This document shows, one piece after another, positions 34,731 through 43,886 of a stretch of 64,000 bases of DNA (its first letter is position 1; each line of letters begins with the position of its first letter). Below the pieces are notes generated by a model, which was not told the DNA's origin, did not search any database, and saw only the letters and a program-made list of their open reading frames with translations. The stretch comes from Terrimicrobium sacchariphilum (GTDB lineage: Bacteria; Verrucomicrobiota; Verrucomicrobiia; Chthoniobacterales; Terrimicrobiaceae). The DNA lies in contig NZ_BDCO01000002.1 in the NCBI RefSeq assembly GCF_001613545.1, positions 124,001 to 188,000 of the forward strand, written 5' to 3'. Position numbers and translations under genes: made by a program.

Positions 34731-36014
34731 TCAGGAGGGGTCACTGGCTGCGGCTAACTCACGATAGCATGAAGATATTCGCTTCGCTTTTGCCGTCCAG
34801 GACAGAGCTTCTCGCCGTTTTATCGCGCCAATAGATAGCTTGGTGAGTAAATCGGAATCTCGTTGTGCGAGCTTGGTGATCGCGTCAGCAAATCCATGGG
34901 CGCTGGTTTGCGGATCTACGACCGGTATCTTAATTCCACAGGTATCATCGACCGCCACAGCCATACCGCTGCTATTATGGCAGACAACGGGTAGGCCGAA
35001 TGAGATTGCTTCGAGTATCACAGCGGTGGAGGCCTCTTTTAGGCTGGTATGCACCAAAACATCACACGAATTAACGACTTCCAGCGCATCTTTTCTGGGC
35101 AATGATCCATGCCAGCGAATGGTGCCGCGAGATGCGAGAGGCCTGGCTAGAGCATGCCAGAGTGATCGGAATGGTCCATCGCCAAGAATGTCTAGCTCCC
35201 ATTTGACCTCGTTCGTCAAAAGAGCCAGAGCGTCGAAAAGAATCGGAAGTGCCTTACGCGCTTGAAAAAGTCCGCTCCATACCATTCGTAGAGGCCGCTG
35301 GCTTCTTTCGCGGACTCTAGTTGGAAACGAGAGATCAGTTCCTGTTTCCAGAAGGAGCTCTGGTGGTCTATGCGTCCATCTAGTCACCATTCGGTAATCT
35401 TCGGGACTTCCAACAAATGTCTTCATTGTTCTTGATGCAGCTAATCGGCATTTCCTGGAAGTTCGCTGCTGCAAATAATTCAGGAAATCACGACTTAGTG
35501 GCCGATAAAATGACTTGAAGCCAAAAAGCTTGTAATAGGGCCAGGGAATATTGACGCTTCCGCTGATTGGACCCCAGACATGAGGTATTCCTAAATTGAA
35601 AAGCTTGCCTGGGGTTCTATAGCTGAGATACGTAAATTCATGGCTTACATCAAATGGTTCTCGCAGATGGGCTTTTTTCGCATGGCTAAAAACATCCCGC
35701 TGCCAGATTTGATAGCTTGTATAGTAAAGCATCCAAAACAGAGGGAATCGGTGTATATACTCAAAAATTCTCGCCGACTTTGTTGGAGCAACATATTCAA
35801 AGGCTAGATTTTCGGGCTTTCTTGAGTTGGAGTAGTACAGTTCGATCTCACGGGCTGACTGACGAGAGGCGGTTAGGTCGCCGTGTAGCACAGTGACCGA
35901 GATGTCTGGATCGAGTCGGCTAATAATATTCCATCCGACGCTGCTCTCTGACCCGCGAAATGGAGAACAGGCGAAGGCTGATATAACAACGCGCGGAGAT
36001 CTTTTGGTGTTCAC
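34731..36014 (-). CDS. Glycosyltransferase family 4
   Basis: 427-residue GT-B glycosyltransferase. N-terminus VVISAFACSPFRGSESSVGW is typical of a GT4 branch. The donor domain shows MVWSGLFQARKALPILFDAL, LDILGDGPFRSLWHALA and LVHTSLKEASTAVILEAISF (EX7E-like, about 325-345). Starts with GTG at 36014. DNA is AT-richer than the flanking 25-30 kb operon. It is 17 bp downstream of the fucosyltransferase, probably in one transcript; sugar specificity unknown. Confidence 0.86.
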   Translation of the reverse strand: MNTKRSPRVVISAFACSPFRGSESSVGWNIISRLDPDISVTVLHGDLTASRQSAREIELYYSNSRKPENLAFEYVAPTKSARIFEYIHRFPLFWMLYYTSYQIWQRDVFSHAKKAHLREPFDVSHEFTYLSYRTPGKLFNLGIPHVWGPISGSVNIPWPYYKLFGFKSFYRPLSRDFLNYLQQRTSRKCRLAASRTMKTFVGSPEDYRMVTRWTHRPPELLLETGTDLSFPTRVRERSQRPLRMVWSGLFQARKALPILFDALALLTNEVKWELDILGDGPFRSLWHALARPLASRGTIRWHGSLPRKDALEVVNSCDVLVHTSLKEASTAVILEAISFGLPVVCHNSSGMAVAVDDTCGIKIPVVDPQTSAHGFADAITKLAQRDSDLLTKLSIGAIKRREALSWTAKAKRISSCYRELAAASDPS

Positions 36015-36031
36015 TGCGAAAATTTCGTGAC

Positions 36032-36928
36032 TTAGTTATCAATAGGAATCCATGAAGGCAAACGGAGATCGCGATAATCGCTGTCGGCTGATCCCCACCA
36101 GTTGCGTGGACATAGTATGTGGCGGTGAGGGGAGTCGCCTAGAGCTCCTCCCCACCAGGAAAATGAGCTGTTTGCGATTATGCCGCCTTTGCATGCAGCC
36201 ATGAGTTGAATTTCCTCGATATCATTATCTGGTGAAGAGCATGAAACGTATGAGGCATTGCCCAAGAATCCGAGATTCTCCCGGCACCACCCCTGGTCGT
36301 CTGAAAATACGTGCCATCTGACGGGTCCCATCAAGGACTCAAGGGTTTTGGCCGCGACTTCGTAGTAATGCATCCGCAGTCCTCCACCGCTGAAGTTGAG
36401 ATAGTCGCCGCGGCGCACGTGGATAAATGCAGACTGAGTTGAATGAATGCGCGAGAGCCACTCTTGTGCATCCTGTGACATTGTAAAGGACGGCCGAAAG
36501 TACTCCTTGAGCAGGGCACTGTTCTTCAGAAAGTGATCACAGGTCTGCCAGTAGCCGGAAAGAAGAATTGAAAACTTATTGGATGGGGGCAAAGCAATCG
36601 ACGGGTCGATCACCGATCGTTTGGATTCACTGCGAAGCTCCAGCTTTAGTGATTTGAGAAATGGATGTGCAAATGGAGCTATCCATGAGCTATTGACAGT
36701 TGCAAGGCCGATGGCAAACCGCTTTGTTCCCCGTGCATACTCGTTGAGATGCGGGATATTAAGTCGATCGAGTCGATATTTGCGCTTAACCGCATGGCGC
36801 TGAAAGTAGTCAAACCACGAGGTGTCCAGTTCAAGCTGGGCGTCGAGAACGGATGAAACATGCAACCCGCATGCGTATTGGAAAAGCTGATTTCCAAGGC
36901 CGGAAGTGATCCGAGAAATGACCTTCAT
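36032..36928 (-). CDS. Alpha-1,2-fucosyltransferase-like protein (GT11)
   Basis: 298-residue GT11 enzyme predicted to move fucose from GDP-fucose onto galactose or another sugar of the repeat unit. Family landmarks are SGLGNQLFQYACGLHVS at about 9-25, FIHVRRGDYLNF (the HxRRxD donor-binding motif, near 168) and NSSFSWWGGALG near 255. Length is as expected. No gmd/fcl genes for GDP-fucose synthesis are in the window, so the donor must be made elsewhere. It begins at ATG 36928 and diverges from the uncharacterised gene at 37018 across an 89-bp AT-rich gap. Confidence 0.9.
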   Translation of the reverse strand: MKVISRITSGLGNQLFQYACGLHVSSVLDAQLELDTSWFDYFQRHAVKRKYRLDRLNIPHLNEYARGTKRFAIGLATVNSSWIAPFAHPFLKSLKLELRSESKRSVIDPSIALPPSNKFSILLSGYWQTCDHFLKNSALLKEYFRPSFTMSQDAQEWLSRIHSTQSAFIHVRRGDYLNFSGGGLRMHYYEVAAKTLESLMGPVRWHVFSDDQGWCRENLGFLGNASYVSCSSPDNDIEEIQLMAACKGGIIANSSFSWWGGALGDSPHRHILCPRNWWGSADSDYRDLRLPSWIPIDN

Positions 36929-37017
36929 AAATTTGTGAGAAAAGTTGTTACCGATATCAGGTGGCTGGCTGGAGTTCGAATTGCGCTTTTCTCCCTTGGC
37001 CGATTGGGTACCATCGT

Positions 37018-38028
37018 ATGATGGGAATGCCTATCTGCCATATTGCCTGTCTCGACGCAGTGGATTTTTGCGTGCTCACAAACATGGCGGCAATGTGCCG
37101 TCGATTAGGATTTCAGGTGACATGGTCGAAAACCGTCGAGCCATGCAGTCTGCTCGTGGTAATGCGGGGAGAGCGATTCTCACAGAATGATATCGGATGT
37201 CTCCCGGAGGGGACGCCGGCAGTGGTTTTCGGCTACGTAGGCAAGTCGTGCGAAGAAATTCTCCACTCGCTCCGAGATAGAGCTGGCAAGATTCTCTTCC
37301 TGCCGACAAGTCAAAAACTTGTGCCACAGGACATTGCCGGAATCAACGTTCATGTCGCACCGCCTCCGGTGTATCCTGAGTTGTGGAAAAAAGAATTGAA
37401 GGCAGGGAAGTATCCCTACACCTATCTTGGGAATCGCAAGAACCTGGGGGATGATCCATGGCAGAAAAGGCTGGAGGGCTGGATAAAAGGCGGCGACGTG
37501 GAAGTGTGGGGGCGATGGTGGAACGGGCATTGCCCTGTGGTAAAGCAGCATGGACCCGTGACTATTTTCACGGTCCCGGAAATATATCGTAGCACGATTT
37601 ACTCATTAGGGCTCATGTACCCCTTTCAGCGAGACACGGGGATGTTCTCCGGTCGATACTGGCTGGCGCCTCTCTGTGGAGCGCATGTCCTTGTCGAGTG
37701 CGAAAACTATTGTGAGGCGCCGGGTATCGTCCTGTATCAGGGCGATGTGCTTCCTGATGCACTCGATGATCTCGACGCTCGCCGAGCTCTGCAGGGGGAA
37801 GCAGTGTCTTTTTGGCGACAGAAGACCGCGGCTCTGGAACGTGTCATTCAAGATTGGCTGAAGAATCTGGATGGGAAGCTTGATCTCTCTAGGCGGCCGC
37901 GACGCGCAGTGGGTCTCAAAGGTGACTTGGTGACAATGGGACTGAAAGCATCCTCGATTATTGAATCTATAGCCCTCTCGCGAGGTAAGGATCTTTCTCC
38001 GCTTACAAAGCTTGGCTTTTGGAAATAG
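37018..38028 (+). CDS. Uncharacterised protein of EPS locus, glycosyltransferase-like context
   Basis: 336-residue protein that I do not recognise. It has no signal peptide or membrane helix. The N-terminus is rich in cysteine (three Cys in ICHIACLDAVDFC plus another soon after). Middle segments include KGGDVEVWGRWWNGHCPVVK (about 165-185) and TVPEIYRSTIYSLGLMYPF, and a region ending APLCGAHVLVECENY (about 225-245) that is loosely reminiscent of the donor-domain end of CgeB-like GT-B enzymes. This is too weak for assignment. The frame is open to 36961; the ATG at 37018 (or the adjacent 37021) is the first outside the divergent promoter. It sits alone on the plus strand and converges with a GT2 gene (16-bp gap). 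Confidence 0.6.
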   Translation: MMGMPICHIACLDAVDFCVLTNMAAMCRRLGFQVTWSKTVEPCSLLVVMRGERFSQNDIGCLPEGTPAVVFGYVGKSCEEILHSLRDRAGKILFLPTSQKLVPQDIAGINVHVAPPPVYPELWKKELKAGKYPYTYLGNRKNLGDDPWQKRLEGWIKGGDVEVWGRWWNGHCPVVKQHGPVTIFTVPEIYRSTIYSLGLMYPFQRDTGMFSGRYWLAPLCGAHVLVECENYCEAPGIVLYQGDVLPDALDDLDARRALQGEAVSFWRQKTAALERVIQDWLKNLDGKLDLSRRPRRAVGLKGDLVTMGLKASSIIESIALSRGKDLSPLTKLGFWK

Positions 38029-38044
38029 ATTCAAGCTGGCGTGC

Positions 38045-38848
38045 TTACTTTCCCAAGAGAACCTTGATATAGGGTGAGAACAGGTAAAGGATCCAAAACG
38101 GGCCTGCATTCCGGCGCGTGTAGCAAAGCCACTCTATAAAAGGAAGGCCTTTAGGACTGCAGAGTTTTTTAAGTCTGGTCCATCGATCCAGCTTAACATC
38201 CTGCCAGGTTCCTTCCTTGTTATTCTGGCTGCATGTGCCGACAAACTCTGCGGTTTCAATTAATTGGAACCCTTTCCTGCGGGCTGTATATCCGTAGTCA
38301 AAGTCTCCCATGCCATGGGTATAGGCAGGGTGAAAACCACCGATGGCATTGAAAACTTCTCTTGGAACGAGCGCACAGTTTGCGTTCATCGTACGGCACA
38401 GGTTGCCGTTCTTGTGGTCGCAATCAACTCCGCCGTAGGTCCACTCACCCGTTACTGGATCACAGACCGCGCCGAGAGCGATGGTTGGCGGTCGTCTATC
38501 TGCACAGATGGCTAAAAGAGCAGAAACCGCCTCTGGAAATAGTGTGGTGTCGTCGTTGAGTAGAAGATAGTAGTCTGGATCGGATTTTGCAGCCTCTTTC
38601 CAGGCGACGCGCATTCCTCCGCACCAAAAGAGGCTGCCATCTCCGGAAATGATCCTTGCCTCCGGAAATATCTCCTGAACTGCGGTTGAGGTTCCATCTG
38701 TGGAGCCATCATCGACAAGAAAAACCGATATCGTCCCCTGAGGGAGCTCCTGCCGCGACAGGGCTAGCAGGCATGCAGAGGTTTTGGCTCTGCGATTGTG
38801 ACAGGTCAGGACTGCAGCGATGCGGGGGCTTTGTGGGAGAACGTTCAT
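38045..38848 (-). CDS. Glycosyltransferase family 2
   Basis: 267-residue GT-A enzyme. It starts in the nucleotide-binding fold (RIAAVLTCHNRRAKTSACLL). VFLVDDGSTDGTS, GDGSLFWCGGMRVAWK and YYLLLNDDTTLFPEAV (metal-binding NDD near residue 102) identify a WsaE/rhamnosyl-like GT2. MGDFDYGYTARRKG near 215 supplies the acidic catalytic region. The C-terminal hydrophobic stretch GPFWILYLFSPYIKVLLG may associate with the membrane. The ATG at 38848 overlaps the upstream GT4 stop by 4 bp (ATGA); the longer frame to 38947 is rejected for this reason. Confidence 0.9.
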   Translation of the reverse strand: MNVLPQSPRIAAVLTCHNRRAKTSACLLALSRQELPQGTISVFLVDDGSTDGTSTAVQEIFPEARIISGDGSLFWCGGMRVAWKEAAKSDPDYYLLLNDDTTLFPEAVSALLAICADRRPPTIALGAVCDPVTGEWTYGGVDCDHKNGNLCRTMNANCALVPREVFNAIGGFHPAYTHGMGDFDYGYTARRKGFQLIETAEFVGTCSQNNKEGTWQDVKLDRWTRLKKLCSPKGLPFIEWLCYTRRNAGPFWILYLFSPYIKVLLGK

Positions 38849-40050
38849 GAAGCGAAAAGGTCGGTGCGAGCGAGAACACGGGTGTAGGCCTCCAGGTAGC
38901 GAGAGGTCATTCTCGAGCTGGTAAATTCGCGATTGGCGAAATGCCACGCATGCTCCGCACGCTTTTTGACTTCCTCGGGTGATGATAAAATCTGCTGAAT
39001 GGAGCTGACTACAGCTGCCGGATTACGCATATCGCACAAGAAGCCGGCTTTGCCGTTATCGAGAGTAAAGGGGACCCCACCACTCTTCGAGCCTCCGAGG
39101 ATGGAAAGCCCGAGCGCCATGGACTCACATAAAGCCATCGGATGCGCTTCTTCCAGAGACGGATGAAGGAGGAGGTGAGTTTCTCCAGTCAGATCTGAGA
39201 ACAGCCGATCTTGGGAGACTTTTCCGATGAATTCCAGGCCATCGAGAGATCCTTGGGAAGATGCCCAGGCCTGGGCTCTTTCACCGGGTCCAAAATCCAC
39301 CCCATATAGCCGTAAACGGATGTCGGGATGACGTTCTTTCAAGATCTGAAAGGCTTCGATGGCAGTCTGCGCATTTTTGCGCAGACCAAATCCCTCGAGG
39401 ACGCAGGCCATTGTGAAGGGAGATTTGATCTCCGGACCGTCGAGGCGACACCTGCCGCGGGAAAATAGACTTTCGTTCACTCCATTTGGTATTGTGACGA
39501 GGTCTGCCCCCGAGCTGCAGACGTAGCGTAGGTGATCTTCCACGTAGGGTGATACAGCAGTGAGGAATTTTGCATTCCTGACTACATTCAGTCCGAGCAT
39601 GCTCCGCATGGTCCAGTAGAGAATAGCTTTGGTGCGCAAATAGTACCGGCAAACCACAAGTGGTGAATCGTGAGCGGTGATCAGAGATGGCTTGCCGCTT
39701 TCCTGCGCAGCTGCTGCAAACTCGTAGGTCCAATGGGCGTGAACCAGCTCGCAGTTTGAATCTCGCATGGCTTGCGCCAGATGCCGGCGCTCCTTCTGAA
39801 AGAAGTCATAGGCATCTCCCCGCTTCCGGCGAGGGAGTATGTGGAGTTTGATTCGATCGGTCTCGATCAGTATGGGAGAGGCGACCTCCGTGCTCAGGGA
39901 AAATAGCGACAGGGTATGACCGAGATCATGGAGTTCTCTGGCGAGGACGCCGATCAATGGAAAGCTATAGAGAGCAGGAAGGGAGCGATTTGCCGGAAGT
40001 AATTCACGGATTGGTCCGATAGCAATGGGACCAGCGATGCCAATATGCAT
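38845..40050 (-). CDS. Glycosyltransferase family 4
   Basis: 401-residue GT-B glycosyltransferase. LVHAHWTYEFAAAAQESGKP and ITAHDSPLVV belong to the acceptor domain; MACVLEGFGLRKNAQTAIEAF, IRLRLYGVDFGPGERAQAW and HPSLEEAHPMALCESMALGL (EX7E motif region, about 325-345) to the donor domain. It is translationally coupled to the downstream GT2. The 127-bp gap upstream separates it from the divergent GT4 at 40178. Donor and linkage unknown. Confidence 0.89.
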   Translation of the reverse strand: MHIGIAGPIAIGPIRELLPANRSLPALYSFPLIGVLARELHDLGHTLSLFSLSTEVASPILIETDRIKLHILPRRKRGDAYDFFQKERRHLAQAMRDSNCELVHAHWTYEFAAAAQESGKPSLITAHDSPLVVCRYYLRTKAILYWTMRSMLGLNVVRNAKFLTAVSPYVEDHLRYVCSSGADLVTIPNGVNESLFSRGRCRLDGPEIKSPFTMACVLEGFGLRKNAQTAIEAFQILKERHPDIRLRLYGVDFGPGERAQAWASSQGSLDGLEFIGKVSQDRLFSDLTGETHLLLHPSLEEAHPMALCESMALGLSILGGSKSGGVPFTLDNGKAGFLCDMRNPAAVVSSIQQILSSPEEVKKRAEHAWHFANREFTSSRMTSRYLEAYTRVLARTDLFAS

Positions 40051-40177
40051 TTATTAAATGAATCAGGGTTTGCCCGACCTGGTATGTGATCGGCGGATTT
40101 TAGGCTCTGACAAATCTGAGAAGATGAGCTAAAGGAGAGGGTCTTTTGCCACTAAACAGCGCGCAAACGAAAACAGA

Positions 40178-41188
40178 ATGAAAATACTGATTGATCACCA
40201 CCAACCGTTTCTTTTGGCCCATGGAGGCTTCCGTGTGCAGATCGAGCAGACAGCGCGCGCGCTCGGGGAGTTGGGATGCGAGGTGGAGTATCTTCGATGG
40301 TGGGATGCGAATCAAAAAGCGGACCTTATTCATTTTTTCGGCCGGCCTCCGTCAGGAATGGCCTATTTTGCTCATCAGAAGGCAATACCTTTGGTGATTT
40401 CGGATCTCCTGACGGCTCAAGGATCCCGGGGAATCTGGCAAATTCGTTCGCAGTGCATGGCGCGGTCGGTGATCGAGAAAGTCATGCCCGCTTCCTTGCT
40501 TGATCGAATGAGCTGGCGGGTCTACCGAGAGGCGGACGCCGTGGTGGCATTGACCAACTGGGAGGCTCGACTGTTTTGCCAACTTTACGGCACGCCAAAG
40601 ACGCGTCTTCACGTCGTGCCAAATGGAGTTGATGAGGCATTCTTTATGCGTGAGGAAACCTCTGAATCCGTCGATTCATCCGGAGAGTATCTTTTATGCA
40701 CGGCAACGATCACGGAGCGAAAGCGCGTTTTGGAGCTCGCCGAAGCGGCGAATCTGGCAGGCCTGCGTCTCCTGATTTGCGGCAAGCCATATTCCTTCAC
40801 TGATCGTTATTTTCAGCGTTTCCTGAACGAGGTGGGGACCCCGCGCTCGGTTGTCCAGTACGTGGGGGAGGTGGTCGACCGTGGAGAAATGGCTGCTCTC
40901 GTCCGAGCGGCGCGGGGTTTTGTCCTGTTGAGCACGATGGAAAGCCAGAGCCTGGCTGCGCTGGAGGCGGCTGCCAGTGGAGTGCCCTTGTTGCTATCCG
41001 ATCTGCCATGGGCTCGGGAAACGTTCGGAGATCACGCGCAATATTGTGGTTCGAGGTCGACATCTCGAGAGCTTGCCGGGCACTTGACCAAGTTCTGGCA
41101 TTCACCGGTGATCAAGCCAATACGTCCTTCCACGTGGAAGGAGGTGGCTTCCAGGCTCATCGATGTGTACCGCTCCGTTTTGCCGTGA
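40178..41188 (+). CDS. Glycosyltransferase family 4
   Basis: 336-residue GT-B enzyme, somewhat short. It begins MKILIDHHQPFLLAHGGFRV; the central DAVVALTNWEARLFCQLYG and LHVVPNGVDEAFF are standard GT4 pieces, and the donor domain includes LLICGKPYSFTDRYFQRFL and LLSTMESQSLAALEAAASGV (EX7E motif: Glu-Ser-Gln...Leu-Glu). It lies on the plus strand, divergent from the gene at 40050 and convergent with the GT4 at 41157, overlapping its 3' end by 32 bp. The odd orientation within the cluster suggests rearrangement or import. Confidence 0.88.
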   Translation: MKILIDHHQPFLLAHGGFRVQIEQTARALGELGCEVEYLRWWDANQKADLIHFFGRPPSGMAYFAHQKAIPLVISDLLTAQGSRGIWQIRSQCMARSVIEKVMPASLLDRMSWRVYREADAVVALTNWEARLFCQLYGTPKTRLHVVPNGVDEAFFMREETSESVDSSGEYLLCTATITERKRVLELAEAANLAGLRLLICGKPYSFTDRYFQRFLNEVGTPRSVVQYVGEVVDRGEMAALVRAARGFVLLSTMESQSLAALEAAASGVPLLLSDLPWARETFGDHAQYCGSRSTSRELAGHLTKFWHSPVIKPIRPSTWKEVASRLIDVYRSVLP

Positions 41189-42308
41189 GATTTTCGTATA
41201 AATCCAGATGTTGCTTCGCGACAATCCGCGGAGCATGAGTCTTTTCAGCGTGATGGCGAGAGTTCCGAGCCAGTTTTGCGCGGAGTTGAGGGTCTTCCAA
41301 AAGTGTCGACAGGGCTTGTCTCATGGAGCCGGCATCTTTGGGATTGCATAAAAGGCCGTTTTCTCGGTCCTGGATGAGTTCCTTCGAACCAGAGCAATCG
41401 CTGGTGATGACGGGAATCCCGGCAGCGCTCGCTTCCAATACAGCCATTGGGCAGTTTTCTTCCAGCGAGGGGAGGACTACGATTGCCGCCTTGGTAAGTT
41501 CACTTTCGATGGTATCCCGTGTGGCAGCTCCTCGATAAATCAGATTTGAATGGGAGTGGAGGCACTCATGGAAGCTCTGGACATAGGCATCGTCTTGCGG
41601 GGCGACTCCGAAGAAATGAACTTCAAATGGAAATCTGGCGAATAGTGGTTTGATCGCATTGATCCAGGCGACCTGGTTTTTTCGCTCCTGGATATTGGCG
41701 ATGAATAAAATGCGGAGCGGGCTTGTTGGCGCCGGATTGATGCTGAAGAATCTCGACTCCACCGCATTGGGAATCACCGGAAGTTCACCGCTACGGGCGG
41801 ACAAATGCCTTTTGGTGTAATGGCTCAGGCAGGTGACGGCATCAAATCTCGAGATGCAGATGCGCTCCAGCAGTTCTTGAACGCGCCAATAGGAGCGCGG
41901 CATTAGCGGAGTGATCTTGTTAATCAGACGGATATTGCCATGAATAGTCAATACACGTGGCGCCCGGGCGGGAAAAGCTCCTGCCACGGCACACCAACGT
42001 TCTGTCCCTTGCGCGTGAATGATGTCTGGTTCGAGAGCCTTGAGCGCCCTTCTGACTTTCAGTGAGCAGCCTAGATAGGCGCTTCTTAACCAGCCCTGAG
42101 ACGAGACATAGATGGGGTGATATTGAATTCTGGAACCGATCATGCATGTACGGAAAGATCGATTTCGTACGCATGACAGGACATCCACGTTGACCTCAGG
42201 AAGTGAATCGAAACCCTCCAGCAAGGCGGCGACGGCGCTGCCAAATTGAGGGGTCTCGCTTTTCTGGCCAAATTCGCGATTGTCTACTGTTAGGAGGGCG
42301 ATGCGCAT
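41157..42308 (-). CDS. Glycosyltransferase family 4
   Basis: 383-residue GT-B glycosyltransferase. Acceptor-side DIIHAQGTERWCAVAGAF and VLTIHGNIRLINKI are followed by LPVIPNAVESRFF, then LRILFIANIQERKNQVAWI and VVLPSLEENCPMAVLEASAA (EX7E, about 285-305) in the donor domain. It starts at ATG 42308, 6 bp after the Wzy-like gene, so the two are probably cotranscribed. The last 32 bp are antisense to the end of the GT4 at 40178. Confidence 0.9.
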   Translation of the reverse strand: MRIALLTVDNREFGQKSETPQFGSAVAALLEGFDSLPEVNVDVLSCVRNRSFRTCMIGSRIQYHPIYVSSQGWLRSAYLGCSLKVRRALKALEPDIIHAQGTERWCAVAGAFPARAPRVLTIHGNIRLINKITPLMPRSYWRVQELLERICISRFDAVTCLSHYTKRHLSARSGELPVIPNAVESRFFSINPAPTSPLRILFIANIQERKNQVAWINAIKPLFARFPFEVHFFGVAPQDDAYVQSFHECLHSHSNLIYRGAATRDTIESELTKAAIVVLPSLEENCPMAVLEASAAGIPVITSDCSGSKELIQDRENGLLCNPKDAGSMRQALSTLLEDPQLRAKLARNSRHHAEKTHAPRIVAKQHLDLYENLTAKRSGTHR

Positions 42309-42314
42309 GATGCG

Positions 42315-43868
42315 CTATGACGGGATTGCTCCGGTGCTTTCCAGCTTCGCGTCTTTGCGAGCCTGGGAGCGATCCTGAAGGTAATTCTCGATCGCGCTGA
42401 GCGTGCCGGTGGCGTAAATCATCGCGATCAATGTTGGCGGGTAATCTCCAAAGATTACGATGTAGCCAAAAGGCAGATACACCAAAGGCATGGCTGTATA
42501 GATCGCCCAGGCTGCAGCAGGCGTGCCTGTCGCCTTGCGCACGAGCCGGATACTTTGCACAAAAAGGGCGAGCATCCAGACCAGCATGAGCGCGAAGCCG
42601 ACGATGCCGACAAACCGTATGGCAGAGAGTGGGCCGCTATGAAATGAACCCTGCAGCATGTGAAGCTCGTAGGATTTTGCGCCGACCATCTCTGTGCCCG
42701 ACATGAGACGCTGCATGATCAGACGGAGGACATCCTGCCGAAACCCGAATCCATCACCCAGCACCTTGTTGTTGATGACCTCGGGAGTGTTCCAGGCATC
42801 CTTCCACATGTCGACGCGCCACTCAGTGGTCTCGTCGGCGTTGGCCTTTGCTGCTTCATCCAGCCCGATGGGGAGGAAGGATACTGCTCGCTGGAGGCCG
42901 TACGGCAGTTGGACCCCTGCCGCATGGAGTCCCACGAGTCCGACCAGGCTGATAGTGCCGATAGTCACGAGGATAATGAGTTCGGACCATCTTTTCCGTA
43001 GGATTGTGCCGACAGACATGAGTCCTACCAACTGAAAGATGGCGCTTCGAAAGCCGGAGAGCGCGATGGAAACAATCGCAACGCAAAGGCCGATGAATCC
43101 AAGAAAATTGAAGGGATTGAGCAGCGTGATCGGACGAAAGTATGCACACAAAAGCAAGATCAGCGGGTAGGTGACCATGCCGTATGCGGTGAGGCGGGAG
43201 TTTTCAGACGAGGTATCCGCAGCGATGAGATCCGAGACGTCGACGCCCGAATAGATCGGATAAATGACACGACCTAACACGGGAAAGTGCTGAGTGATAA
43301 CGTTGATCCCAGCGTGGATCAGGTAGGGAATGGCGATGACCAAAGGAGCCCACCTCACAAAGCGACTCGAGGGAAACACATTGCGGAGGACAAAGTAGCC
43401 CATCATCGCAATGACAACGGTGACATAAGCCCTACCTCCGACGATCTCGGTCTCGAAGATGCGAACGCCCGCTGGATTTCGCACCCAGACGGTTACGAGG
43501 TACGCAAAATTGATCAGCAGCAGATAATCGCTCCATTCCCAGCGAGGATTGAACCGTACCCGCTTCAACGCGATGTAGGGGATCATCAGCCCGAATGTTG
43601 CGAGAGTCCCGAGTTCGGCAAAACTAAAGGGCAGCGGCAGGACGGAGGCAGAACCCGAAAGCCCCATCGTGGCAAAGATCAACATCCAGTAGTTGCGGCC
43701 GAGCGTCAGCGCGATCGTGAGACCGACGAGGACGACAAAACCCATGGCGAGGTACAGTTCATTGCCGCGGGCAACGAAAACGCCTGCAAATAATGCTCCG
43801 AAGAGGCCCAGGGCAATGACGACGAAGGCGACAAGAGCGTTTTGATTGATTGGTGCGTTGGGCGACAT
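42315..43868 (-). CDS. Wzy/O-antigen ligase-like membrane protein
   Basis: 517-residue polytopic membrane protein with about twelve hydrophobic segments and a large loop near 330-400 (VDMWKDAWNTPEVINNKVLG onward), the layout of Wzy polymerases and O-antigen ligases. A conserved-looking arginine in ALSGFRSAIFQLVG, the usual Wzy_C region, is visible near 270-285. It would join repeat units or ligate polymer on the periplasmic face of the inner membrane. Sequence conservation in these families is low, so polymerase versus ligase cannot be separated. It sits between a HAD-like gene and a GT4 with gaps of 18 and 6 bp. A second candidate lies at 54551. Confidence 0.82.
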   Translation of the reverse strand: MSPNAPINQNALVAFVVIALGLFGALFAGVFVARGNELYLAMGFVVLVGLTIALTLGRNYWMLIFATMGLSGSASVLPLPFSFAELGTLATFGLMIPYIALKRVRFNPRWEWSDYLLLINFAYLVTVWVRNPAGVRIFETEIVGGRAYVTVVIAMMGYFVLRNVFPSSRFVRWAPLVIAIPYLIHAGINVITQHFPVLGRVIYPIYSGVDVSDLIAADTSSENSRLTAYGMVTYPLILLLCAYFRPITLLNPFNFLGFIGLCVAIVSIALSGFRSAIFQLVGLMSVGTILRKRWSELIILVTIGTISLVGLVGLHAAGVQLPYGLQRAVSFLPIGLDEAAKANADETTEWRVDMWKDAWNTPEVINNKVLGDGFGFRQDVLRLIMQRLMSGTEMVGAKSYELHMLQGSFHSGPLSAIRFVGIVGFALMLVWMLALFVQSIRLVRKATGTPAAAWAIYTAMPLVYLPFGYIVIFGDYPPTLIAMIYATGTLSAIENYLQDRSQARKDAKLESTGAIPS

Positions 43869-43886
43869 GGCGCGTGAAAATGAGAT

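Noticed and set aside
36929-37017. Upstream extension of the unknown gene to 36961
   Set aside because: The added 19 codons fall in the AT-rich divergent promoter gap and give no conserved sequence; ATG 37018 is a simpler start.
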